From assembly GCF_029867415.1 (NCBI RefSeq), contig NC_081185.1, positions 47,252,766 to 47,316,765 of the forward strand: a stretch of DNA of 64,000 nucleotides, in the 5' to 3' direction. The notes beneath the pieces were generated by a model, which worked only from the letters and a program-made list of their open reading frames with translations, searched no databases and was not told the DNA's origin. Source of the DNA: Vicia villosa. Its lineage: Eukaryota > Streptophyta > Magnoliopsida > Fabales > Fabaceae. A program made the position numbers and the translations under genes. Positions 33,771 through 46,230 of the stretch are shown piece after piece (position 1 is the first letter of the stretch; each line of letters starts with the position of its first letter).

Positions 33771-34524
33771 CCTGCAAAAATTACACGCAAGACATTCGCA
33801 GTATATAAATGGCATATATAATAAGCACGTAAGCACATAAGCCCTAGGTTCATAGGTTCGACATAACGGCTTAGGGTGCCTACCCTTCCCATAGGAATGC
33901 TCTAGAAGGTCTCATGGGATCGTTCGTAGCCACCGAGACTTTTTGTCTCTTTGGATTTTGGAACAACTCATTGGATAATGAGGTTCGAATTTTAGGGGTT
34001 GGTTCCCAGAGAGATCAGCTAATTACCCAGTCCAGCCCTCAACAAGGTCGAGCCTCGTATCAGACCTTTCCGAATATTTAACCCACTCTGAGTGGAATTA
34101 TAACAAGACTCGTAGGCGATGTAGTTCCCCTCTGGTCATTATTATAATTCCCACGCTTAGGTTTAACAACAATTTATATATCCCCGAAATGCGATAAAAT
34201 AGCACATATTCAAATAAATAAATATTTAATTGAATGGAATTGCGGTGGATAAATATAATGGCAAATAAATGAATAAATAAATAAAATTTAAATATTTAAA
34301 TATAACACCATAAATCTTAGAGATTATAAATAAATATATAAATAAAAATTTAAATATTAAGATATAAAAAGAAAAGAAATAAAACCTAAATCCTACTCCA
34401 AAACCCTAATTTTGGCAAATTTGCCAAACCCTAAAAAAATTAGCCATACACCTAAAAAAGTTTGCCAAAAACCTAAATCCTGCCAAAACCTATAGGAGCC
34501 TAATAATTCACCATTTCTAGTTGT
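33771..34524 (-). other. Leader-side non-coding DNA next to the primer site
   Basis: No coding potential. It includes an A/T-rich stretch (34190-34380) with AATAAATA-type words and several AACCCTAA/CCTAAA words. Confidence 0.55.
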
Positions 34525-34541
34525 CCCCAGCAGAGTCGCCA
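34525..34541 (-). promoter_or_regulatory. Primer binding site (tRNA-Arg type), - strand element
   Basis: The reverse complement reads TGGCGACTCTGCTGGGG, identical to 1551-1567, two bases from the LTR end. This fixes the element's orientation as - strand. Confidence 0.9.
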
Positions 34542-34543
34542 GC

Positions 34544-37292
34544 TGTAGCAACCTGCCCTAAAAATTGTGCTTTTAGAGTCGCCACCTATTCTGAAGGGCG
34601 AATAGGAAACCCTACGCAGTTTAGAGATCGGGGTAAGTTATTATAATCAGGTTGAGGGAAGGTGTTAGGCACCCTCAACCCTTTCCTATTGACTTTGAAT
34701 CTAAGGGTCAAGTTTTATGGCTGAAATAGCTGGATTAATGGCTAAAGAATTGAATAGGGGAAATTGTGATTTTAGGGAAGGGGACTCGCCTTGGTTATCC
34801 AAGTGCCTACGTATCTCCTTAGGGAGAATCAGAGTCAACGTAGTTCGGGCACAGGGTTGTACGCCTTTGAATTGATTATGAAAGTATTTGAAGGCTTTTT
34901 GAATGGCCTATCGTAGTTTTGAAAGTTGTGATTTGAAAGGCATTTTGAGTTGCCTGATTAGAAAGGATGAAAATCCGTAGTGTCGTGGTTTAGTGTGTTT
35001 TAGATGTTTTGGGCGTACAACCCTGATTTGATATGGCACCGTTAGATGCGATGACCAATAGATTTGGTCAGTATAGCTAATGGATTAAGGGGCCTTGCTA
35101 GTTACTCAGATCGATAGATTGATCGTCGCGGGCAGCAAATTAAATGTGTTTTGGATTTTATGTATTTTTTTATCTCTCGTCTAATGCGACTAATAGCTTT
35201 AGTCGGGTCGAGGAGAGAATTCAATTTCATATTTTTTTTTATCTCTTGTCTAATGCGACTAATAGATTTAGTCGGGTCGAGAAGAGAATTGATGTTAATA
35301 TTGTCGCCAAATGGGCAATGGGATTGGGCAAACCCTAATATTTATAATCTTTTTAGGTTTTTTGTGATTTTTAATAATTAAGAGGTAACTAAATTAATTA
35401 AATCGATATAATCGAAATAATCGGGAAAGTAGTCCTAATATTAATCATTAGCCTAATCCTATTATTTATATTCTAATCCTAAGTAAATTAACTAAACTTA
35501 AATTTAATTAATTAAACCTAAATATTATTAACCAAATCTAATTCTAATAATTAAATAATAAAACAAAAATAATATATAAAACCTGGCAGTGATCCTATAC
35601 AACGCGCTTGGGAAGGTGTATGGTAGAGGTGCATTTTGATCCCTTTGATATGGCTTTGCAATTGATCTGGTGGTTCATAACTGAAGGTGCATCATAGGGA
35701 TTTATTGATGGCGTACCCTGGATCCGGTGGAGGCGTTGTAATCCAGTATTGCTTGGTCTTAGAAAGTCCACAATGGGGGAGCAACAACAGGCCTTCAGAT
35801 CCGTCTTCGTGGGAATCCAATGGTGAGAACATGACGGTCCATGGTGAGGATGTGCGCTCACCATACTCTGGATCTGCAAGTTTTATCAAAGAAAAACAGA
35901 GAAAAAAAACAAGCAAAACACACCCACGGCCAGAATCGAACTCGCGGCGTGTAAGTCATGAACATATGCCCTTGCCATTTGAACTGGACCGCGTTAGTGA
36001 TATTGACACGAAACAGAATGAATATATAAAAAATATTGTCATGGAAATTCAAATGAAACCAATTCGCGGCCAGCATTATGTCATCTTCAACCTGCATTAA
36101 AACTTCGATCAAACTATCCATTCAACACCGAAACGTCATTAAAAACACAATCACATAATCAAATGATATGGAAATTGCATGTAGGCATGAAATCGACGTC
36201 GACAATTTTGACACGAAAACGTGACTTAGCCTGCCCGATTCTGGAAGCTTTGGCCGTGTGTGATGATCAGTTTCACTTCAGAGTATATCGATGGATTCGT
36301 TTCGGTCCTCAAGAGAGCTTGAATGGATTGAATTCTCCCTTTGCAAATTCTAGAAAGCCACGGTTTTGTTCTTGAATGAGGCTCCGCCGACTGCAAAAGA
36401 AGCTTCCCCTTTTTTATGATTTCGTCTAATATATATGGGGGAGTCTTTTTTTAGGTCAGCCATCATGACAAAATATTTGGCCCTTTTTTCAGGAAAAGTA
36501 TTCTATTGAAAAGTCAAATATCTTCTTTCCAAACTTGGCTAGTATGCTTATATCCACGCCTTGTAGTTTCTTATCAGCTCTCATGGTGTTTTATGGACCT
36601 CAAAAAAATGAGAATCAAGCCCAACATACCTTGTCTTTCATATTTGCATTTTATTTAATTAAAACTGAATTTTAACTCATTAATTCAAGAATAAAATTCA
36701 ATAAAAGAGGGAGGGGCGTGCAAATGAGTTTAAAGGCCATGGATGGGCTTGGGGATAAGTTTTGATCAAAATAACCTGGGCCCATTCGGAAGAGAATTGA
36801 TTTTGATAAGCATTTCTCTTCGCGGACCTCTTCGAAATTATCCAACTTCTACCACTTGTATCTTACTCAATTTTTATTATTTTGGGATGTTCTTGGACTC
36901 TTTAGAAAGCTCAGAGAGTCCTCTAAACACTCTCTTTGGTTTCATCTCCATTGAAGTTTTCATGCTCAAGTTATGAGCTTTGACTCAAAAGGTGTTTTTC
37001 GTTGACTTTTTGGAGTACCTGTAATGTTTTTGTCCATATCTCCCAAATGGTTCATTTCTTGATTTTGGGCCTAACATCAAAGTTGTAGAGAATGAAATTT
37101 CCTTAAGAATAGGCTTTGGTTGGACAATTTCTGACAAACCGTGTGAGAGTAATGACCAGTCAAAGTTGAGTTGACTTTTTAGTTAGAAAACCCTGATCTG
37201 AACCCTTGAATAGGAGAGAGTGACTTGAGTTTGACCATTAAGCCTTGAACCCTTGAAGATGAATTAAGACGGGAAAATTTTGGGGTATGACA
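34544..37292 (-). repeat. 5' LTR (right copy) of the - strand Ogre-like element
   Basis: It is the partner of 24356-27105 with about 1.5% divergence by eye, followed on the right by the target duplication CATAG (37293-37297). Confidence 0.94.
35896..35987 (-). other. tRNA-like module in LTR, right copy
   Basis: It has the same A-box-like (35969-35987) and B-box-like (35933-35943) motifs and T-run as the left LTR; both boxes are identical between the copies although flanking positions have changed. Confidence 0.62.
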
Positions 37293-37297
37293 CATAG

Positions 37298-37652
37298 ATA
37301 TGGGAATAATATTGTGTATGTGTTTAGATGTCGAAGATGTGATTAAGATGATGATGTGATGTTGCATACCCGAGTATGAGTGTGTTATGGTTGTTGCTAC
37401 CTTAAAGGATGATATGTCAGAATATTGGTGAGTGGATGACAAATTAGTAACGATTATATCACGAGAGTGTGGAATGATTAGCATGTGTGTGTTGGATTTG
37501 AAGCGTATTAAGTTGTTGTTATGTCGGAGAAGTAGTGATCAAAGAGTCACCAAGCGCGACTAGGGGATCAAGAAGTTAGATGCGAAGTTGCGTTAAGAGT
37601 TGTGGTATCGAGAGCATTTTTTAGGAAGAAAATATTCTAAGTTGGGGAGAGT
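37298..37652 (+). other. End of the gypsy internal region and polypurine tract
   Basis: This is the continuation of 21987-24355 after the insertion, with no gene. A purine-rich AGTTGGGGAGAGT at 37640-37652 abuts the 3' LTR and is the probable polypurine tract. Confidence 0.7.
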
Positions 37653-40417
37653 TGTAACACCCGTAATGTTACTAATTATTTAATTTAGTTAATCTTGGGT
37701 ATTGGTTATGAATTGTGTGTTGTGAGTTGTCGGGTCGGGTATTTTAATTGAGTAGTCGGTTGAGTTCTAATAGCATTAATTAGCATTTTTTTATTATCAA
37801 GATTATTAATAATATAATTAGTAGTAGTTTCTGAGATAGGCTGCTAATTAAAATATATTGGTTAAATTAAGCATAGAAAATACTAGGAGGTGTGTATATT
37901 GTTTTTAAGTGGGCTAGCATAATTAGTGATGTGATCAGTACAGAGAAAATAAATTATAAGCCCATTTCAGTTGTAAGACAATTAGAGGTAGCTTTGTGAA
38001 GTTAGGTTTAGCATAAAAAGAAAAGAGAATCATAGAGGCACAAGGGTTTTGGTGGTAGAACGAGAATGGCTGTGTAGAGTAAAGTTGTTGCAAAGTGAGA
38101 AATAGGCACGTGGATGGAAGCTATAGCAAGGATGGATTTCGATCGGAGAAAGATTTTAGAGCGGTCTCCTATCCAAGGTAAGAGGCGGGGTTCTAGCTCT
38201 ATAAACAGGGATATGATAAATCGTGTTTTGTTGTCATGTGATGTTTCTGAAAATTATATAATGAATTGTGTTTCTGTGATGATTTGTTGAATGACTATGT
38301 TGAACTATAATTCTGCAAGTGATGTGTTTTGATTAATTGGAATCGATAAATGTGTTAGTGATGATTCTCTGTGTTGTTAAATTTTCTGGAAATATGATTT
38401 TCTTTGTCGTTGGAGTACTGGGTATATGGAGCAATTTTAGGAAATAAATGCAATTAGGAACGAAGGAAGTATGGAAGAACAAAAGAGGAAGGAGAGAGAA
38501 CTTTAGGTGACGGGGGCCACAACCTTAATGGGCGGGCGCCCCAGTTGAAGGGAAAAGAAAAAATATATATAATACATCTTGTGGTGGTGGCCCCTTAGAA
38601 TGGGGGTGGGAGCCCCAGGTAGCAAGGGAGAAAGAAAATTGGTGAAGGGGGCCACCTATTCCTGGGGTGGGCGCCCCAGCTTGTTTAACCACTAGTTTTT
38701 AGTTCCTTCACACTTAATTAGCCAATAGGAGATAGATATCATAACAATATATTTTGACATGGAAAATGAACTATTGATTATTGGTTCAGCTTATAATGAA
38801 AATATAGAATGCAGCGTACAACTTAATAGATACACCGGTTGAATATTATCCTCATAATTAAATTTGTACCAGCATAATAAATAAATTATTAGAATGTGTT
38901 GCAAATAATTGGCACAGTGGTGGAAGTTAAATTAATAGAGTGTGGAAATAGCAAAATTGAATTAGTATTTTTAGTAATAGGTTTTGGAGGAGTAGCCCTA
39001 AATACCAGTGCAGGTATTAAATAACACAGTAGAAATATTAAATAGTGGAATAGAAATGTTAGTATATATACTAATGGCAAAACAGGAAATGTCAATAGCA
39101 GAATGATGCGTGCATATTAATGTAGGTGCTAAGTAGTAGAGAGAAATAACCATAAGCAGCTTTAGTGACAGAAAAGATAACGTGAGTCATTATAATTTTT
39201 GGAGGGACGGTTTCGGGGGATATTCCGTTAGGCCACTTTTTTCCGTGCAATATATTTTGACTTGGTAATGCTACTATTTTGTGAATATGTGAAATTGGAA
39301 GGTGACGTGAATTGGTGAATTTCCACCGTTCATTGGCAAGATGGTTCTATAGGCTTTACGGCCAAATGTTGCATTGTCGTGAATTAATTGTGTTGATTTA
39401 CGTTGTTTTGAATTTGTTGTGATGTGTTGATACTAAGTTGTAGGCCTATGGCCATTAGCGATGTGATATATTGCGATGTTATGAAGTGACTATTTATGTG
39501 AGTATTGTGAAGTGCAAGAAATAATGTGACGATGAATTACCTCTAATTATTGGTAATAATTGTGATATAGGTGGGTGTCTCGTGATGATTTTAATGTAAT
39601 TATGTAAGTGATTGTTTCATTCATCGAGTCGCATACAATTGCATTCTTTTGTGACAGTCTGGATTGGAAAAACAGTGACGAAGCCTTATGCCTGTTTGAT
39701 GCCTCTAATAACTGGAAATTGGTGATGGGAGGCTGAAGCCCTGGGTACCACATGCATTTGCATTTGTTAGAGTCGCATTTTAGTTTGCATGATATGAATT
39801 GGTGTGACTTTTATTATGAATGGAACCGTTTTGGTTGAAATAAAGACATGAAGTGAATTGTAACGTTTATATCGCAATGTGATAACTTTTATGATTTCTA
39901 ACTCTAATATATTGTTTATCATCACTTTATTTATATTGTTAGATATCTCACCCTTTTCTTTTGTTTCTTCGTTGCCTTTATACTAGTAACGTACAGGTAA
40001 TCCAGAATGAATATTTAGTTGCTTTATTGAGTTCGAGTTGGTGTCATGCTCTGATATGTAACACCGGGGGGATGAATATTTGATTGTTTATGATGGTTTT
40101 ATTTGATTATTGTTATCTTGAGGAATTTTGAGAAAACATGTAAACTTTTATTTTGTTTAAGTTGTTTATTGATTTGGATGGAGTTGAATAATTTGGAAGA
40201 GTTATGATTTTATTTCCGCTGCAGTAATAAATTGAAGTTCGAAGACCATAATTTGAGTATTTATATTGGTTCGTCCATTTGTGTGTTATGTATTCGAATG
40301 TTTTAATTTGAGCATGTTTTGCTGCTATGAAGTAAATGTGACATCCTATTCTCTTGTTTTTATTATTATACTCTGATAATTGAATTAAAATACCGTGGGT
40401 AGAATTGGGGTGTTACA
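37653..40417 (+). repeat. 3' LTR (2765 bp) of the non-autonomous gypsy element
   Basis: It begins TGTAACACCCGTAATG and ends GGGGTGTTACA. It has an AGGTAAG donor-like motif near 38176 and a GC-rich repeat cluster at 38506-38679. GGTACCACATGCAT at 39746 is shared with the LTR at 60144-62097. No gene. Confidence 0.88.
38506..38679 (+). repeat. GC-rich word cluster (three ~38 bp units) in LTR
   Basis: Units at 38506-38544, 38583-38618 and 38641-38679 run from GGTGACGGGGGCCAC or similar to GGGCGCCCCAG, in an otherwise AT-rich LTR. GGGGGCCAC and GGGCGCCCC are near-palindromic. Confidence 0.8.
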
Positions 40418-41340
40418 CGAGAAGGTGAAAGGGTTGTTGAAGTGAGTAGGAACAATAGTGTAGCGTGTGGGAAGATATTTGAGAATAGCTTGAAATGATT
40501 GTTTTTGATATGGGCTCTTAACTTGTTGGAAACCTACATTATCATGAGTGAAATTTTCACACCATAATAAATGGAATAACATAACTTTAATGATATTCCC
40601 ACACGCTCTTAATTGCTGCAGACCCTCGTATATGCAGATCCCTAATGTCTCTTTCAACATCTCATATTTCTTAATTATATTTTTAACATATTTACTCTGG
40701 GATAAGAGTATAAAATCTTCCATTTGCTTGACTTGAAGACCGAGATCATAAGTTAGCTTACCAACAGGGCACATCTCAAATTTTGGCTTCATTTTTTTGC
40801 CACAATGTTGAGACATCTTATCAAACATTCTACCAAGCACGGCATTATCAACATACATTGGAACAATCATGAGTTCTTCTTCCTTTTCTTTTGGGAATCT
40901 TCGGCATATGGAGGAATAGCTTAATTCTTGTGGAACCCATAGGTAACAGTTGTCCTTAGACCTGCCTTCTTTCATAACCACTTCACTCTTCTTATTTGTA
41001 ACAAGACACTCAGGTTTGGTGAAGTTTACTTTGTATACTTAATGAGAAAGCTGACTTATGCTTATTAAGTTAGTTGTCAATCCTTCCATAAACAGCACAT
41101 CATTAAGATTTGGAACTTCTGAGCACTCCAGGTTTCCAATCTCTTTGATTTCACATTTAGCTCCATCACCAAAAACAACATAGCTAGTGGAGTGAGATTT
41201 GATATCCACCAATAGATTTTTGGCATGTGTCATATGCCTAGAACAACCACTATCAAAGTACCGGTCATCTTTGTTTGAAACTCAGTGAAGTATGAGCTGT
41301 AAGATAGGTAACAACATTCTTAGAGATCCAGTGTTTCACC
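40418..41340 (-). pseudogene. pol: Copia protease and RT fragments with integrase deleted
   Basis: On the - strand, 41233-41039 reads as the copia protease C-terminal half (VVFGDGAKCEIKEIG...LISISQL). The next frame (40981-40385) opens with the linker normally found before integrase (EGRSKDNCYLWVPQE). Within about 20 residues it then jumps to the RT catalytic segment: MYVDN in place of the usual YVDD, then YDLGLQVKQMEDFILLSQSK. The whole integrase and first half of RT are thus missing at about 40870-40900. Upstream stops and the Asp-to-Asn change in the catalytic pair add to the damage. The last ~200 bp before 40418 cannot be matched to RT with confidence. Confidence 0.75.
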
Positions 41341-41862
41341 TTTTTGCCATTTGAAACAACCTTGTCAGACTTAGGGAGGGGTGTAAGCTTAGGGAACCCA
41401 TATAACCTGAAGCTAAAAGTCTTATATGATCAAACCGTCCACAATGATGACATCTCCAGCGCTGGAATTTTTTCTTGCTGTGATTAATTTTGCTCTTGCC
41501 ATGATGTTGAAACATTTGATTCGACATCTTTGGCTCATATTTGGGCTGAGTGGGACTTGACATAGATGTTTTTTTCTCATTAAATCCTATACCACTCATG
41601 TCTCTTGTCACTCTTCCCACTTGCAAAATTTCATCTAATAAGTCAGTCCCATTATTCAGCATTCTGACAGACTTGTGGACTCTGTCAAGTTTCGACTTCA
41701 GAGACCCCACTTCTTCTTCCAAGCTAGATATAGTTTTCAAATACTCTTTCTTTTCTTCTTTCAATTTGTATAAGAGAACTTATTGTTTCTCTCCTTCTTG
41801 ACATGATTCAGTAATTCTGAGATACAGTTCTTTGTATGATGCAGCTAGCTAATCATACGTTA
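41341..41862 (-). pseudogene. gag: Copia gag C-terminal part (left fragment)
   Basis: On the - strand this reads a coiled-coil region (EEKKEYLKTISSLEEEVGSL) followed by KSVRMLNNGTDLLDEIL and a zinc-knuckle-like CHHCGRFDHIR that has lost its last cysteine. The ORF ends in frame-disrupted sequence near 41340. The reading continues to the right beyond the solo LTR at 46231, showing that the LTR inserted into gag. Confidence 0.78.
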
Positions 41863-44800
41863 TGTCATACCCTAAAATTTGCCCATCATATTTTAAAATA
41901 TTAGGCTCACGCACCGAGAAATAAGCCTGATTATCTCTCTCCTAAGCAACAAGCCCACAATTAGGGTCTTGGTTTCTCTCAAAATAAAATCAGGTTCTGA
42001 CACCTCAAGTGGACCTCATGGCCCTCATATGCCTCAAAGGATCCTCATGCCAAGTTTTAAGCTCTGACTCACAAGTTTGATCAGTTAACTGCTGAGATAG
42101 TCAACAGTCGACTAGTTTGACCTAAAAGTCAACTGTGGTCAAAATACAGTCAAAATCCCTGATTTTTGCTCAACATCAACACCATGAAGTAAAATTCATC
42201 ATTTGATCAAGGGTTGATCATGATTCATCAAGGAAAGTTCAGAAATCAACAAAACCTAAAGTTTCTAAATTAGGGTTTTGGAATTAAAAGTCAACTGAAC
42301 TTTGACCAGCCATAACTTTCACATAGAACATCATAAATTTCCCAACCAAAGTCTATTTTGAATGAAATTGAATTCTCTACAACTTTGTCTTTAAAGCCAA
42401 GGCCACAAATGCTTCATTTGAGAGATATGAGCCAAAACATTACAGGTCCTTCTAGAAGCTCGGAAAAAGCTGTTTTTTGTAAAAGTCTATATCATCAAGA
42501 TAAAATCTCCAAATGCAAAAAAGGTTACAAAATGGCTTATAGAAGACACCTTGAGCTTTCCAAAAAGTCTTAGAACACCTCCATAACTTAAAAATTGAGG
42601 GAGATATGCCTTGTCAAAGTTAGATAATTTTGGGTGAAAATGTGAAGCAAATAAGGTTCAAAATGGTTTTCTTGCAAAAGGGCCCAATCTTTTATGATCC
42701 AGTCTTGGTCCTCAAGTCATCAAAGACATCCATTCTCAAGGCCACGAATTTTTGATGAATATTTGATTTTATTTGGATTTTATTAATTCAAAAAAGGTGA
42801 ATTAAATCAAATAAATAAGGGAAAATACAAAGAGATTTGATTTGCTTTGATTCCCAATCAAAATAAATCTCTTAAATGTCATATATTCCTCACAAATTTG
42901 TGCAAATTAGTATTGGTGAGATTGGATTGGGGTTATGTCAATTTTGGAAAGTTTTCATAGAAGTTTCAAATCAAATCCCAATAATTCCAATCACCATGAT
43001 TCTGATCCAAATTGGTGACCTAATTCGTTCTACTATATGTACATGATCTGTTGCAATGTGTGGGGGACGAAAATTTGGAGACAGAAGCCTATTCCCAAGC
43101 TCAAAAAGTCGTGGTCAAAGAGGAGGGAGGAGATTGAATTGCAGCTAGTTTCAGATAAAACAAAGCATCCCTATCCGTTCCTTGGAGTTTTCTGGACGTG
43201 ACCTTATCCTCCCCTTCGATCAAAGCACACAGAATCTCATCTCTTCAGCCACGGTTTGGTTTGAATTTTTTTTATTCACAATCCATTCATTCACACATTA
43301 TAAACATGTTTTGATGGCACACTTGTGTTTAGAATAATGTTTGCAGGCTTTCTGAATTATTTGATTTGAGTTTAGGAACAAGTATGGCGATCCACCATTG
43401 TTAGGGTTTCTGAGCTAAAAATTGAGGAACCTTGGGCATGGATGATTTCAAACCTAATTGAGGTTTCCATTAGACTCGTGATGTAGCATATAGTTGATCT
43501 GGGTTATTTTTATGTGTTTATTGATGATTAGTTGTAGGTTTCAAGATTGAATGCCTATGGCAACGCGTGAAAATCGTGGCCAAAAGGTTCTGCGTTTCCA
43601 AAAACCAACGACGAAGGAGGCAGCCCTAAGAACCCTCACCAAGATCTCAAAATTCCCATAAAGTAGGGCACACGAGTTCTTCCATTCCAGCAAATTTTAA
43701 GTCCAAATAATCATCCTATTGTCTTTCAAAGGTGGTATAGAACGAGGAGGCATCGTTAACCAGGCCATATTGCATTTAGAATTCGGGTATCATCATCATC
43801 AATTTTCTTCATATTTTAAGTTTTTTGTATTTTACATATTACGTTTATTTAATGTGATTTGATGATTCTCTTGTGTTCCTGGTGCCATTTAGAAGAGGAT
43901 AGAACCATTACTTTGAATTTCTCACACAAAATTACAAAGACGCCATGGCTAGGGTTCAATGGAGCTTCACGTTCGGTTTCGTGGTTGTAGCCATTTTTAA
44001 GCCAAACTAACGTCATATTCATGATCAGCAGGGAAATTTAAGTCGATCTGGGCAGCTTTGGTTTGCACTTGTTTGTGATTTCGCAGGTTCTCAATTATGG
44101 CTATCGAGGAAGATGAACCTGCGGTAAAATCCGCAGGAAAATCCACAACAGAAACCGCATGTATTTTCGAAAGTCTAGAGGAAGAAGATGATGATGAGGC
44201 TTTGAATTCGTTGACCGTGCGTTCATTGGCCAGTCAGTGAGGAGTTTTTCTCTTCCCTCTTTCCATTGGTTAGTCAAAGGTCCCCAGGTTCTCTCTCTCC
44301 CTTTTTTTATTAGCCAACGGGTGCACAGAGGGGCCCAAATTTAACCCTTTCCATTTATTATGCGTTTTACTACTTATGTTTTTCCAGCAATGTTATTAAC
44401 GAATGAATCATTTGGCACAAGTGGCAAGTATAAAGGGTGCGAGACTCAAGGAACCTGGGTTCGAACCCAGTGTTCTACGTTAATTTTTGTTTGTTATTTT
44501 TGTCCATAGATCTAGTGTACCCAGCTTGCGCGTGACCATGGTGCGTCCCCACGTATCAGCCAGTAGCAATTTAGAGATCCAGATCAGAGCGCTCCAAAAT
44601 GCAGATCCACCATGGGATTCCAGCGTCCAAGTTTTTTATTTCTTTATTAGTTTCTTAGTTTAATTTCCTTTTTTAATTGTTTTAGCAACTAACTTTTTAC
44701 TAACCACAAAATTGACATTAGGATTATAATTAGGTTTTTTATTTTTTGTTTTTTTAATCAACTAATTAGTAATTTAATTATTAATAATTTTAATTAAATA

Positions 44801-46230
44801 ATTTAGGTTAAATAATTTTAATTAAATAATTTAGGTTAAACAATTTAGGTCAATTTTAATATTTAGAATTTAGGGTTTTGTTTAATCAATTAACTTTTTT
44901 TTATAATTTTAATTTAGTTTAGCTCATTTTGTGCTGTTAGGGTTAGTAATTAGTTCCCCAATAAAAAATGGTAGATGTTGCCCATTAACCTAGGCTTAGG
45001 TTTTTAACCCTGTAGGTTTATTTGACCATTTAGTTAACCTTTAAAGTTCAGGTTCACCTTTTGTAATCAAACATTGAAATTCTTCAAACGCGATTCTCTT
45101 CTCACCTCATACTCCCTTGATTGTCGCATGCCTTTAATTTTAATTGTTTATTTTATTTAAATTTTGCTTTTTTATTATTTATTTTAAATTCTAGAAAATA
45201 TGTATAGGTTGCAATAAGCTTTCTTGTAATAGTTTAGGTTTACGATTTCCGCCTTTATTTTTCTGCCTTTACTTTCTGCGCCTTGTAATTGTATATCATA
45301 ACTTGTGGTTTTTATTTTCTGCTGAAATTTTAACTGCGTGGTTAGTAATATAGGGAGTGATAAGCCTGTTAATTAATTTAGATCACTAACTTTATAAGAT
45401 AAAATATCTGAATTGAATAACATGATTGTGACACACACACACTTTTAATGGTAACCCTTCTTATGATGCATGTTTCTTGTTGCCTTTCGATTTAAAAAAT
45501 AGTCAAGTCCCTCGAATACGAGGATACCTTAGCAATGTTGCCCTCAGTTCATTATCATCATCAAAGATCATAAGTCTCTTCGAGTTGCCTACGATAAATA
45601 TGATCTTGTCCCTCGAGGTTGCCTGCGATAAAATGATGATTGTCCCTTCGAATACTAAGGTATCCTCACTGGTTGCCTAAATGACTATTTCATCCTTCCC
45701 TGAGACTTCCTACCCTCTTTATGGTAGGGACAGTCTTATGGCGAACGATAACCCTCGATGACCCTTTTCAAATCCAATGAAAGGACTACCTGCCATCTTT
45801 ATGGTATGGATTGCCCTTTCAAACAAAAGTATTAAAGAACAGAAAAATTAAACTTAGAGTAAGTGCTCCTAAATGCTTGCTCTATTCAAATTCAAATCAA
45901 AAATACCTTTCAAACCTCTTTTTCAAATCAATTCAAAAAGGCTACGCTTATTTTACAAGCTAAAGTCCTTATTCAAATCTTTTCTAATCACACACTACAC
46001 CTTTTTCAAACAATTCAAACAAAGTGAGCTAAGCAATTAAGAGCCCATGGATAACCATAGATACAAAGGGTGCTTACACTTTCCCTTTGTATAACTTACC
46101 CCCCAAACTCAAAGTCTTTTAAAAGGTCTTTTTCTGTTCTTTTAGCCTTTCTAATTGGATAAAATAAAAGTCGATGACAACTCTTGCTATCCGCAACATT
46201 TAAAAAAGTCAGTTCTCCCATCGTATTACA
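41863..46230 (+). repeat. Solo LTR of a third Ogre-like family (4368 bp)
   Basis: It begins TGTCATACCCTAAAATTTGC and ends CCATCGTATTACA. From about 45200 its 3' part is clearly related to the LTR at 18287-21917, but the 5' part is not. Flanks read CGTTA (41858-41862) and GGTTA (46231-46235), a target duplication with one mismatch, and the interrupted copia gag resumes on each side, so no interior was lost beyond LTR-LTR recombination. No gene. A tRNA-like module is at 44413-44489. Confidence 0.88.
44413..44489 (+). other. tRNA-like module in the Ogre-like solo LTR
   Basis: An A-box-like TGGCACAAGTGGCAAG (44413-44428) is followed by a perfect T-arm-like hairpin CTGGGTTCGAACCCAG (44455-44470), which contains a consensus-like B box, and a T-run at 44485-44489. 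Sense orientation. It is the clearest of the four modules. Confidence 0.68.

Larger units (their letters stand above)
24356..37292 (-). mobile_element. Large non-autonomous Ogre-like retrotransposon (12.9 kb) with no protein genes
   Basis: Two 2.75 kb LTRs (24356-27105 and 34544-37292) differ at about 40 positions by eye (about 1.5%). On the - strand the 5' LTR is the right copy, followed by a tRNA-Arg-type primer site (34525-34541); the polypurine tract (27106-27118) precedes the left copy. A perfect target duplication CATAG flanks it (24351-24355 and 37293-37297). The 7.4 kb interior has no gag, protease, RT or integrase motif and consists mainly of tandem arrays and unique non-coding DNA. 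It resembles a LARD (large retrotransposon derivative) dependent on an Ogre partner, and has the lowest LTR divergence of the pairs measurable here. Confidence 0.93.
21918..40417 (+). mobile_element. Non-autonomous Ty3/gypsy-type element with methionine-tRNA primer site, split by two insertions
   Basis: The last 53 bp of its 5' LTR (21918-21970), a primer site (21975-21986), internal DNA (21987-24355 and 37298-37652) and a complete 3' LTR (37653-40417) are present. The 53 bp match 40365-40417 with only two or three differences. The internal region totals about 2.7 kb and has no gag or pol motif, so this is a non-autonomous derivative. TGTAACACC/TGTTACA ends resemble the Tekay-like elements at 56-64 kb. 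The beginning of its 5' LTR should lie upstream of the window, on the far side of the Ogre-like insertion. Confidence 0.82.

Noticed and set aside
44413..44489. Genuine tRNA gene
   Set aside because: A- and B-box-like motifs and a T-arm are present but no paired acceptor or anticodon stem was found by eye; kept only as a tRNA-like module.
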